Shown in pieces: positions 4,822 to 11,784 of a DNA stretch of 11,784 nucleotides. The notes below the pieces were generated by a model that was given only the letters and a program-made list of their open reading frames with translations, was not told the origin of the DNA and made no database searches. This DNA comes from Elusimicrobia bacterium CG08_land_8_20_14_0_20_44_26 (GTDB taxonomy: Bacteria; CG03), in the NCBI GenBank assembly GCA_002779055.1, contig PEXM01000024.1:1-11784 (forward strand), read 5' to 3'. Numbering within the stretch: position 1 is the stretch's first letter; every line of letters starts with the position of its first letter. Both the position numbers and the translations under genes were made by a program.

Positions 4822-5553
4822 ATGGCAGGATTTATCGGAATAGGAAACAACCATTTTTACAGAACCAGGGGAAGAGAAAAATACTCGTTCACCGCTTCAT
4901 TTAAAAACGCGAATATCTTCGTCAAAAGCGACATTGATATAGAAGATGAATTTTCAAAGGCGCTAAATCAAATTTACTCCGTCGTTGAAAACTACGCCTC
5001 GGACAATCCTTTTTTTTCAAAATCATTTCTACCGCTTGAGGAGGACTCATCAGCGCCGGACATCATAAAAAAAATGTATAGGGCGTCCCGCCTTGCGGGA
5101 GTGGGCCCGATGGCCTCGGTGGCGGGAGCGATTGCGGAAGAACTTTACAACAATTTTGCCGGAAAGCGCGGGTTTCTTATTATTGAAAACGGCGGAGATA
5201 TTTTTTTAGGCTCGCCAAATGCCGTTTTCTGCGGTCTTTATACGGGCTCCTCTTTTGACGGATTCGGTTTGAAGATAAAGAAAAAAATTATGCCCTGCGG
5301 CATATCAAGTTCTTCGTCGGAAATAGGTCATTCAATGAGTTTTGGTAAAGCGAAAATTGCCACAGTAATTTCAAAAAGCGGAGCGGAAGCCGACGCTTTC
5401 GCCACGGCCCTTGCCAACAAAATAGAGTCGGAGAATTCGCTTCAGAAAGCCACCAGCGTCTGCGCATCTTTTAGAGGCGTTATCGGCGCTATCGGCATAC
5501 TTAAAGACAAAATTGCCTTTGCCGGCGACATTGACTTCGTCCAACTCTCGTGA
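4822..5553 (+). CDS. UPF0280 family protein (ApbE-related)
   Basis: A 243-residue soluble protein of the UPF0280/COG2122 family, which is related to the ApbE flavin transferase fold; no enzymatic role is established to my knowledge. The diagnostic stretches are VGPMASVAGAIAEEL (94-108), FLIIENGGDIFLG (118-130), CGISSSSSEIGHSMSFGKA (159-177) and AEADAFATALANKI (188-201). These parallel the FMN- and metal-handling segments of ApbE (GGD, SSG.YGH-like and the D-A-TA motif). It is the only plus-strand gene in this half of the window and stands alone between two leftward units. No Shine-Dalgarno sequence precedes the ATG; TAAAAT at 4810-4815 would place a transcript start close to the ATG, so a leaderless message is possible. 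It ends six bases from the convergent beta-helix gene. Confidence 0.85.
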   Translation: MAGFIGIGNNHFYRTRGREKYSFTASFKNANIFVKSDIDIEDEFSKALNQIYSVVENYASDNPFFSKSFLPLEEDSSAPDIIKKMYRASRLAGVGPMASVAGAIAEELYNNFAGKRGFLIIENGGDIFLGSPNAVFCGLYTGSSFDGFGLKIKKKIMPCGISSSSSEIGHSMSFGKAKIATVISKSGAEADAFATALANKIESENSLQKATSVCASFRGVIGAIGILKDKIAFAGDIDFVQLS

Positions 5554-5559
5554 TTTTTC

Positions 5560-8013
5560 TTACTTTATTTGTTTCCGGTCTGTGAGGTTTTCGTAAAATC
5601 TGCTGTTTTTTTCCACCACCGGCACCCGCTCCTCAAGAGCGGTCTCGTTTGCAAGAAAACTGTTATTGCTGATTTCAAGCCGTCCCGCCAGAACTTTTAT
5701 ACCCGTTTTATTTTTACTCACAAGATTATTTATAGATGAAACTCCGCCGCCGAACATAAAAAGAGCATTGTCATTCCCCGTGAGAATGCTGAGAGACGTA
5801 TCGCAGACGGCTCTGTCATAAATTTCAATGCCCTTCCCGCAATTGACGATTCTGCTCTTTACAAATTCAGCCGAACTTTCGTCGTTGAGCGATAAACCTG
5901 AGCGTGATTCGGCAATATTTACACCGTTAAAACGGACGGAACTCTTATCATACAGGGCGACGGCCGAGGAAGCGTTTTTTAAGAGAGCGTCATTTATTTC
6001 TCCCGCGGCATCTTTTACAAAAATAATTCCTCCCCATCCCTGCCCCGCGGCCAGAAACGATATCTCATTGCCCGCCTCCGTAATAAGATGCCCTTCAACA
6101 ATTATATCCGTAAGGCCCGGATGCGTCGCTTCAATCTTCTCTCCCGCTTTTTCCGTAAAATACACATAATCTTCTTCCGAGGATCTTAACGATATTTTCG
6201 CGCCGCTTTTTATATAAAGCACAGCATCTCGTCTAACGAGAATATCGCCGACAACGGAAATCCTGCCGTCCCACACCTCGCTTTTGCCGATGACGCCTGA
6301 TGCCGTCGGATTTTTTGTCGATAGGTATTGCGAATTGGACTTATTTTTCACAAAGCTGTTGTCTTTTTCCGTTACATCGCAATCTATATTTTTCAAAACC
6401 GCATTTTCGTTTTTGACGAATGTGTTTGCCGAGATTTGCGCACACGCGCCGTTAAGAACACGCACAGCCGAGAAATTTTGCGAAAAATTATTTCTCTCTA
6501 TATTACCCGAACTTTTATCCGCGAGCAAAACGGCGTCCACATTTTTATTAAAAGAGTTTGAAACGCAACTGATGTCGGCTTTGTCAAATGTAGCGGCGGC
6601 GAGAGCCCCTTTTTCAAAACGGCAGTTTCTGAAATACAGAGTTGAATTATCTCTTGCGCCTGCAGCCGTCTCACATTCTGAAAATATGGAGTCCCTGAAA
6701 AAGGTCTTCGCAATGTCGTAGGAAATAACCCCATACCTGTCATTAAGGAAAACGCATTCTTCAAACGCGGGTGAGGCGCGCTCCATTATTATTACCGCCG
6801 TGCCGCAATTTTTAAAAACGCAGTCCTTGAATTTAGCGGCGTTTTCCGATACTAAATATATTCCCCTTTCCGCTCCGGACAGGACAAGATTAAAAATACC
6901 CGACCCTTTCCCGTCGCCCGACAGTATAATGCTGCCGAATTTTGAAGTGGCGGCAAGAAATACGGGATTTTTTTCAGTGCCCGAAACAATTATGTTTCCC
7001 TTAATAATGATATCGCACTTTCCCGCGGTCGTAAGCGCCGCCCGGCCTTTTTGCAATTCAATATAATAGACCTCGTCTTTAACGCAGGATGAAGATACGA
7101 ATATTTTAGTCCCTTCCAATATTCTCAGGGTTTTCCCGAAGGGAACGGTGAAATCTTCCTTAACCTCAACGAGGCCTTTCCACACAAAATCCGCATTACC
7201 CGCTTTCAGCGGTTCGGGTTTGTATTTATCAACACTGTCAACGTCTATGTCGTTCATATAAAAAAAATTGTCTTTGAATTTATATGAGGCGGCGTCTTTT
7301 ATTCTGATGCCCGTTTTGTTGGACTCTATTTCGCAGGATGAGACGCTAAGTTTACTCCTGTATCCGGCAAGAATTCCGGCAGCGCCGTTTCTCGAAATTT
7401 TGGTTTTTTCAACCGAGACGCTGCTTTCGTCATAAAGTTCCACTCCCGAAGTGAAAGACCTGTTTATGTCCGAGGATATAATCCTTACATTTGAATTATT
7501 CGCCGCTATGAGCCCCATACCGCAGTTTGAGATGACGCTCTTTTTAACGAGCACGTCGGCATTATCACAGGCGAGGACGCCGTAAACGGCATCTTTTATT
7601 CGGACGTTTGAAAGCGCCACTTCTCCGTTACCCGCCGCGACAATGCCTCCCCACCGCAGACCGGAGGAAGCGCCCGAAGCGGTGAAACCGCCGAAAACCA
7701 CAGGAAGTTCATCGGATGAGGCCGCCATCAACCGCCCCTCGACGATAATTGACGCTTTCCCGGAAACCGCCGCATTTATTATTCTTCTTCCTATGCGCTT
7801 ATTAAGCTTCAGAGAGTGCACTTCCCCGTCCTGAACGATGATGCGCGCTCCCGGGGCAAAAATCAGTTCCCCTCCTTCGGCGACGAGACAGTCGCCGGAA
7901 AGAATTACATCTCCGCTGATTCTTGTCTGCTTACTGATTTCAGGGGGAAGTGATTCCTGCGTTCCGTATGACAATGCAGCGGAAAACAAAAAAAGCAGTA
8001 TTATTTTCCCCAT
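5560..8013 (-). CDS. Secreted right-handed parallel beta-helix repeat protein
   Basis: An 817-residue protein with a signal peptide (MGKIILLFLFSAALSYG, cleavage probably near 14-17) and no later membrane helix, so it is exported. The body is three related modules. Each opens with a strand set of the type GDVILSGDCLVAEGGELIFAPGARI: about 34-58, 280-305 and 580-608. Each then has D-I-I-V-x-G (about 88-93, 334-339, 636-641) and a patch like ELPVVFGG, KNPVFLAA or EISFLAAG. After this come runs of short beta-helix coils rich in SSV, N-G and V-x-NC (for example 130-250, 370-550, 670-800). This is the architecture of NosD/pectate-lyase-like beta-helices used in surface or periplasmic proteins; no catalytic motif is recognisable. 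An in-frame TAA directly before ATG 8013 fixes the start, and it overlaps the rsmD end by 13 bases. Function unknown. Confidence 0.8.
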   Translation of the reverse strand: MGKIILLFLFSAALSYGTQESLPPEISKQTRISGDVILSGDCLVAEGGELIFAPGARIIVQDGEVHSLKLNKRIGRRIINAAVSGKASIIVEGRLMAASSDELPVVFGGFTASGASSGLRWGGIVAAGNGEVALSNVRIKDAVYGVLACDNADVLVKKSVISNCGMGLIAANNSNVRIISSDINRSFTSGVELYDESSVSVEKTKISRNGAAGILAGYRSKLSVSSCEIESNKTGIRIKDAASYKFKDNFFYMNDIDVDSVDKYKPEPLKAGNADFVWKGLVEVKEDFTVPFGKTLRILEGTKIFVSSSCVKDEVYYIELQKGRAALTTAGKCDIIIKGNIIVSGTEKNPVFLAATSKFGSIILSGDGKGSGIFNLVLSGAERGIYLVSENAAKFKDCVFKNCGTAVIIMERASPAFEECVFLNDRYGVISYDIAKTFFRDSIFSECETAAGARDNSTLYFRNCRFEKGALAAATFDKADISCVSNSFNKNVDAVLLADKSSGNIERNNFSQNFSAVRVLNGACAQISANTFVKNENAVLKNIDCDVTEKDNSFVKNKSNSQYLSTKNPTASGVIGKSEVWDGRISVVGDILVRRDAVLYIKSGAKISLRSSEEDYVYFTEKAGEKIEATHPGLTDIIVEGHLITEAGNEISFLAAGQGWGGIIFVKDAAGEINDALLKNASSAVALYDKSSVRFNGVNIAESRSGLSLNDESSAEFVKSRIVNCGKGIEIYDRAVCDTSLSILTGNDNALFMFGGGVSSINNLVSKNKTGIKVLAGRLEISNNSFLANETALEERVPVVEKNSRFYENLTDRKQIK

Positions 8014-8549
8014 TTATAAAAATCAATTGTGGTGATGCCGTATTTTTTTCTTCTGAATCTCCGCCCGGAAAAGACCCATTCTTTTTTTGTGCTGTGCTGG
8101 CAGATAAATATACCGTTTTTTTTAAGCATTCCCATAACGGAGGCATAAAAATCATTTTCCAGAACGAGAGAATAAGGAGGTCCTGCAAAGATAATATCAA
8201 AATGCTTTTCCGCGTGTGTTTTGAGAAAACCGGCCGAGTCCATATTATACGCCGAATATTTATCCGTCGGAATTTTTAACCTTTCAAGGTTTATTTTAAG
8301 AATTTCGTAAACCGCCGGCGATTTCTCGACAAACGAAGCGTTTGAGGCGCCCCGGGAAAGAGCCTCAATGCCGACAGAACCGCTTCCGGCGAAAAGGTCA
8401 AGAAAACTACAGTTATTTATAATAGGTTTTAAAATATCAAAAAGCGATTTTTTACAAAGACCCGTCAGAGGCCTTATGCCAACAGGACTTTCTATTCTCA
8501 GACCTCTATAAATTCCGGCTCCAACCGAAAGGCCCGCGTTTTTTTTCAC
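8001..8549 (-). CDS. rsmD: 16S rRNA (guanine-966-N2)-methyltransferase RsmD
   Basis: A Rossmann-fold SAM-dependent methyltransferase that modifies G966 of 16S rRNA in the 30S subunit. Numbered from the GTG at 8549 it has 182 residues, normal for RsmD. GAGIYRG is the usual N-terminal AGxYRG segment, RPLTGLCKKSLFDIL matches the RPT...(K/R)ESLF region, LDLFAGSGSVGIEALSRGA is the SAM-binding motif I, and FVEKS is the acidic end of strand 2. Motif IV reads FDIIFAGPPYS, so Gly stands where Asp or Asn of (D/N)PPY is expected. An in-frame GTG at 8573 (eight codons upstream) lies inside the inserted 79-bp element and is preceded by AAGAAAGG; I prefer 8549 because it is the reconstructed ancestral start. 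The gene lies between prfB and the beta-helix gene in the leftward operon. Confidence 0.88.
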   Translation of the reverse strand: MKKNAGLSVGAGIYRGLRIESPVGIRPLTGLCKKSLFDILKPIINNCSFLDLFAGSGSVGIEALSRGASNASFVEKSPAVYEILKINLERLKIPTDKYSAYNMDSAGFLKTHAEKHFDIIFAGPPYSLVLENDFYASVMGMLKKNGIFICQHSTKKEWVFSGRRFRRKKYGITTIDFYKWGK

Positions 8550-8627
8550 CCCGTTAGAAATCCCCCAGCACACATTTTTGCCTTTCTTAACAACCTACCA
8601 ATCACATCTGCTAAATTTCTAACGGGG
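8549..8627. mobile_element. 79-bp MITE-like palindromic element inserted at the prfB/rsmD junction
   Basis: The ends are perfect 13-bp inverted repeats, ccccgttagaaat (8549-8561) and atttctaacgggg (8615-8627). They are flanked by the direct duplication ttca (8545-8548 and 8628-8631; TGAA on the minus strand), the size expected for a target-site duplication. There is no coding capacity, so it would need a transposase in trans. The inner 53 bases show little further symmetry. Excising the element and one TGAA gives AAAAAATGAAAAAAAACG, in which prfB ends with TGA and rsmD starts with ATG. Confidence 0.7.
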
Positions 8628-8628
8628 T

Positions 8629-9729
8629 TCATTTTTTGAAAGTTCTGGCGCTCGTCAAAAACGCTTCTATAAAACCGTCTATATCACCGTCCATCACGGC
8701 ATTTATATTTCCCGTTTCATAACCCGTCCTTAAATCCTTGACCATCTGGTAAGGCATAAAAACGTAAGAGCGTATCTGATGTCCCCATCCAATCTGACCC
8801 ATGTTGTCGTATCTTCTTTGCGACTGCTCTTTCTGTTTGTCTATTTCAAGAGCATAGAGTTTGGCTTTGAGCAGTTTCATCGCGGTTTCTTTGTTCTGAT
8901 GCTGAGAGCGTTCGTTTTGGCAGCTTGTGACAATGCCTGTCCGGATGTGCGTTATCCTCACGGCGCTGTCCGTTTTATTCACATGCTGGCCACCTTTGCC
9001 GGATGACCTATAAGTGTCAATCTTGATATCCTCCGGCTTTATTTCTATTTCTATGTCCGAGTCAATTTCGGGTATAACGTCACATGAAGCAAAGGACGTG
9101 TGCCGCCTTTTATTGGAATCAAAAGGAGATATTCTCACGAGCCTGTGCACCCCTATTTCGGATTTCATATAACCGCAGGCGAATCTCCCCTTTACCTCAA
9201 ACGTAACGCATTTAATTCCCGCCTCTTCGCCCGGAAGGATGTCAACGACGCTGTTTGCGAAACCTTTTCTCTCGCACCACCTTGAATACATTCTGAAAAT
9301 CATCTCGCACCAGTCGCACGCCTCGGTGCCTCCCGCCCCGGAATGCAGAGTCACAATCGCTCCTTTTTCATCGGACGGATCTTTGAACTGCAGTTTGATG
9401 TTCGTGCTTTTGAGTTCCGCCAGCACGCCTGCGGCATCGTCCTGAAGTTCCTTCAAAAAGTTTTCATCTTCCGTATACATTTTCGCCATTTCAAAAAAAT
9501 CATCAGCATGGCTCAGAACTTTTTTGTAAGTTTCAAAATCCTTTTTCTTATTTTCAAGTTCCTTCATTACCGCGCCGGCTTCTTTCGTGTCATTCCAGAA
9601 ACCCTCTTTTAAGGTTTTTTCAGCGAGAGCAGATATTTCTTCTTCCATCTTTTTGAAATCGGCGAGCGTTTCAAGTTTTGCGGCTTCTTTTTTTATTTTC
9701 TCAATATAATCGATCATTTCTTTATCCAT
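8629..9729 (-). CDS. prfB: Peptide chain release factor 2 (RF2)
   Basis: A 366-residue release factor that recognises UGA and UAA stop codons and triggers peptide release on the ribosome. The anticodon-like tripeptide SPF (201-203, in RISPFDSNKRRHTSF) identifies RF2 and not RF1. The GGQ loop that acts at the peptidyl transferase centre is at 246-248 (SSGKGGQHVNKTDSAVR). The N-terminal coiled region (1-110) is of normal length. The frame is continuous: the in-frame UGA used for autoregulatory frameshifting in many prfB genes, expected near residues 20-26, is absent (it reads LETLADFKK). ATG 9729 overlaps the lnt stop by eight bases and GGGAGG (9738-9743) supports it. The stop is TGA, directly next to the inserted palindromic element. 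Confidence 0.97.
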   Translation of the reverse strand: MDKEMIDYIEKIKKEAAKLETLADFKKMEEEISALAEKTLKEGFWNDTKEAGAVMKELENKKKDFETYKKVLSHADDFFEMAKMYTEDENFLKELQDDAAGVLAELKSTNIKLQFKDPSDEKGAIVTLHSGAGGTEACDWCEMIFRMYSRWCERKGFANSVVDILPGEEAGIKCVTFEVKGRFACGYMKSEIGVHRLVRISPFDSNKRRHTSFASCDVIPEIDSDIEIEIKPEDIKIDTYRSSGKGGQHVNKTDSAVRITHIRTGIVTSCQNERSQHQNKETAMKLLKAKLYALEIDKQKEQSQRRYDNMGQIGWGHQIRSYVFMPYQMVKDLRTGYETGNINAVMDGDIDGFIEAFLTSARTFKK

Positions 9730-11179
9730 CTACATTTCCTCCCATAATATTTTTTAAATATACCGCCGACCGTATTATTAAAATCAGAAAAAGCGCCGGC
9801 AAAGCAATATCAAAGTGTTCCGCGTAAAAGCTCGCTCTTACAGGCACATAAACAGACCCTCTTAAAACCACGGCACTCCCGTAGGGACTTTCTGCTGTTA
9901 CGACACCTCTCTCATTGATGATAGCCGAAGGCCCTGTGTTGTTCGCAAAAATCAAAGGCACGCCGCAGGATGAGGCGGCGCAGATGCCATGCCACAGATG
10001 TTGCTCTGCCGCTGAGGTTTCGCCATACCAGGCGTCGTTGCTGATATTCACTCTCATATTTCCGCCTCCGCGCCAGAGTGACGGATAAACCGATTCGCTG
10101 CAAATGAGGGGAGCGATGCGCACCCGGCCCGTCTCAAGAATCGCGGGTTTATCGCCCGCCGTAAAATCGCCAAGTTCGTTTATAACGCTTACAAAACGCC
10201 CGAGAAAACGCCTAAAAGGGACAAACTCTCCAAACGGAACGAGACGCCGTTTGAAATAATATTTATCCTTCCCTGAACCGTTTATGATTAGGGCGCTGTT
10301 GTAGAGTTTTCTCGCTTTGTAAAAAGCCGCTCCGAGAAGGATTGTCTGCCGCGTTTTCAAACTTATTTCATTCAGAAATTCATTTATGTATTCGTCAAAA
10401 TTGACGATGCCCGGAAGACACGATTCAGGAAACACAATTATGCGGGATTCTTTCTCCGACTGAATGAATCTCCTGATATCGCTCATAATCTCGTTCGCTT
10501 TGAGTGAATCCCATTTCTCGTCCTGGGACACATTTAACTGGACAACGCTTATTTCCCGCGCTTCGGCCCCGACGGATGCGGAAAGCCCTTTCATTGCGAG
10601 AGCGCCGTAGAGCGCCGTAAACAGAAACATCGCCAGAGCAGGAATCATAATTTTGATTTTTCTTTTCCTTATGGATCGATAAAGCGATGCATTAACAAAC
10701 AATATTAGAAACGTGAGAAAATGAGGCCCGGTAATGCGCGTTATTTGCAGGAATACGGGGCTTTTCGCCTGACTTACATAAAGTGCGCACCACGGCATAC
10801 CGACGGGAATTTTCGCGCCAAGCCAGGCCAGCAAAGAACCCGTTGCGGCGAGAGTCACAGGTTTTTCCTCCGAAAGCGCGGTGAAGACGGATGCAAAGAG
10901 CGAAAAAAAGATGGCCGGGATAAGAACTGCGGCTAACGAAATCGCAAAATTTTCTCCCACCGATCTCACCGTGAAAAATATCCAGTAAAGATTAAGACCG
11001 AAACCCGTTATGCCCGCGGCAAAACCGCAAAGAACTTTTTCGCCTCTTTTTCTCAAGGCGCCGCAGGCAAAGAAAATCGGAAGAAGAAAAAACCATATCA
11101 GAAAATTCAACGCGACCGGCGGAAAAGAAAGATAATATAGAACACCGCTTATGGCAGAAAGAACGATTGATAAAAACAT
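9722..11179 (-). CDS. lnt: Apolipoprotein N-acyltransferase
   Basis: A 485-residue inner-membrane enzyme that adds the third acyl chain to the N-terminal cysteine of lipoproteins, needed for their sorting to the outer membrane. About six to seven N-terminal membrane helices (residues 2-195) are followed by a periplasmic nitrilase-like domain and a final helix near 457-475. The catalytic residues are all there: Glu252 in VFPES, Lys310 in YFKRRLVPFGEF (with Glu318 of GEF), and Cys360 in APLICSES. NISNDAWYGE (378-387) and NNTGPSAIINERG (413-425) are also standard. A TGA directly upstream and in frame fixes the start at 11179, though no ribosome binding site is visible. It lies 50 bases after secA and overlaps prfB. 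Confidence 0.95.
   Translation of the reverse strand: MFLSIVLSAISGVLYYLSFPPVALNFLIWFFLLPIFFACGALRKRGEKVLCGFAAGITGFGLNLYWIFFTVRSVGENFAISLAAVLIPAIFFSLFASVFTALSEEKPVTLAATGSLLAWLGAKIPVGMPWCALYVSQAKSPVFLQITRITGPHFLTFLILFVNASLYRSIRKRKIKIMIPALAMFLFTALYGALAMKGLSASVGAEAREISVVQLNVSQDEKWDSLKANEIMSDIRRFIQSEKESRIIVFPESCLPGIVNFDEYINEFLNEISLKTRQTILLGAAFYKARKLYNSALIINGSGKDKYYFKRRLVPFGEFVPFRRFLGRFVSVINELGDFTAGDKPAILETGRVRIAPLICSESVYPSLWRGGGNMRVNISNDAWYGETSAAEQHLWHGICAASSCGVPLIFANNTGPSAIINERGVVTAESPYGSAVVLRGSVYVPVRASFYAEHFDIALPALFLILIIRSAVYLKNIMGGNVDG
9738..9743 (-). promoter_or_regulatory. Shine-Dalgarno site of prfB inside lnt
   Basis: GGGAGG on the minus strand lies eight bases before ATG 9729, within the last codons of lnt. 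It decides the prfB start over the alternative ATG four codons further in. Confidence 0.65.
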
Positions 11180-11229
11180 TCAGTGGTTGCGAAAAATTTC
11201 TTTATGAGCCGCCGCGAAAACCCCGGGAA

Positions 11230-11784
11230 TCATACTATTTTTCCGCAGCACTTTTTGTATTTTTTCCCGCTGCCGCAGGGACAGGGGTCGTTCGGGCCGA
11301 TTTTGTTTTTCCGTTTTTTCGGTTTTCCGGGCTTTTGAACCTCTTCCCCAAAGTGCGCAGGATCCATTGTCGGGCGAGGCGACGGATGTTTGGTTAAAAC
11401 CTGCATATGAAACACAAATTCCAGCACTTCGCTTTTCACTCTGTTGAGCATATTCTCAAACATTGCGAAAGCTTCCATCTTGTATTCGGCAACAGGGTCT
11501 TTCTGCGCGTAGCCCCGAAGGCCGATTCCTTCCCGCATTATGTCCAGATTAAGAAGATGGTCTTTCCAGTGATGGTCTATCACCCTGAGAGAAATAAACC
11601 TCACCATATCGCCGAAGGCATTCTCGCCCAATTCCTCAATTCTCTGTTTCCAGCCATTGAGAAGTTTCTCCGCTGTTATCCTGCCGATTTCTTCGGATTT
11701 TAGTTTTATAAACTCTTCCGGGGCAATGCCAAGGTCAGAACCTGCGACCCTTTCAAGCCAGCCGTTGTATGCAGCGGTGTTCCA
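11230..11784 (-). CDS. secA: Protein translocase subunit SecA, C-terminal part only
   Basis: The last 184 residues of SecA, the ATPase that drives preproteins through SecYEG; the rest lies beyond the right edge. The helical scaffold/wing region is recognisable in RFISLRVIDHHWKDHLLNLD, then IMREGIGLRGYAQKDPVAEYKMEAFAMF, split here for length, which is close to invariant in SecA. A variable linker (KHPSPRPTMDPAHFGEE...) leads to a C-terminal zinc-binding SEC-C motif, CPCGSGKKYKKCC, which binds SecB or ribosomes in other species. The frame is open to the window end with no stop, so this is a cut by the window and not a truncation. It is the most upstream visible gene of the secA-lnt-prfB-rsmD unit. 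Confidence 0.97.
   Translation of the reverse strand, partial: WNTAAYNGWLERVAGSDLGIAPEEFIKLKSEEIGRITAEKLLNGWKQRIEELGENAFGDMVRFISLRVIDHHWKDHLLNLDIMREGIGLRGYAQKDPVAEYKMEAFAMFENMLNRVKSEVLEFVFHMQVLTKHPSPRPTMDPAHFGEEVQKPGKPKKRKNKIGPNDPCPCGSGKKYKKCCGKIV

Noticed and set aside
6284..6721. Plus-strand frame of 145 codons inside the beta-helix gene
   Set aside because: It is a shadow of the long minus-strand coding region, with no recognisable domain.
8571..8575. ATG at 8575 as the rsmD start
   Set aside because: It is out of frame with RsmD and reaches TGA after nine codons, within the inserted element.

Overview
The window looks like chromosomal DNA from an uncultured diderm bacterium. Lnt (lipoprotein N-acyltransferase) and a large signal-peptide beta-helix protein suggest an outer membrane. 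The housekeeping genes have middling GC, and several families of short palindromic repeats sit between and inside genes. Repeats of this look recall genomes of candidate phyla such as Elusimicrobiota or Omnitrophota, but that placement is from general impression only and is weak.

Layout. (1) Bases 1-431, minus: the N-terminal part of a CpaB-type pilus assembly protein with its own promoter (468-496) and a strong ribosome binding site. (2) Bases 500-905: no intact gene; three tandem palindromic repeats, a perfect hairpin, a fragment of a probable TPR gene and a short direct repeat. (3) Bases 911-1486, plus: an AT-rich type II toxin-antitoxin pair with a near-consensus promoter and inverted repeats in its leader. 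(4) Bases 1570-4624, minus: tRNA-Leu(CAA), a SAM hydrolase-family (DUF62) protein whose C-terminus is built from translated palindromic repeats, a small four-helix membrane protein, and the oppB/oppC-type permease pair, all tightly packed. No ATPase or binding protein gene for this transporter is in view. (5) Bases 4625-4821: promoter of the tRNA, then what looks like the remnant of a small repeat element holding a 16-base near copy of the tRNA 5' end. (6) Bases 4822-5553, plus: a lone UPF0280 (ApbE-related) gene. (7) Bases 5560-11784, minus: a compact operon secA (3' part), lnt, prfB, rsmD and an 817-residue secreted beta-helix protein, with overlaps or short gaps.

The most interesting thread is how small repeat elements have edited genes. 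Between prfB and rsmD sits a 79-bp element with 13-bp terminal inverted repeats and a 4-bp TGAA direct duplication. Removing it restores a textbook ATGA overlap of prfB stop and rsmD start; with it present the rsmD start becomes GTG, whose G comes from the element. In the SAM hydrolase gene, removing the repeat array restores a TAG stop directly after the expected end of the domain. The same protein has Asp where the family's catalytic His is expected, and RsmD has GPPY in place of DPPY. I found no clearly new multi-gene system.
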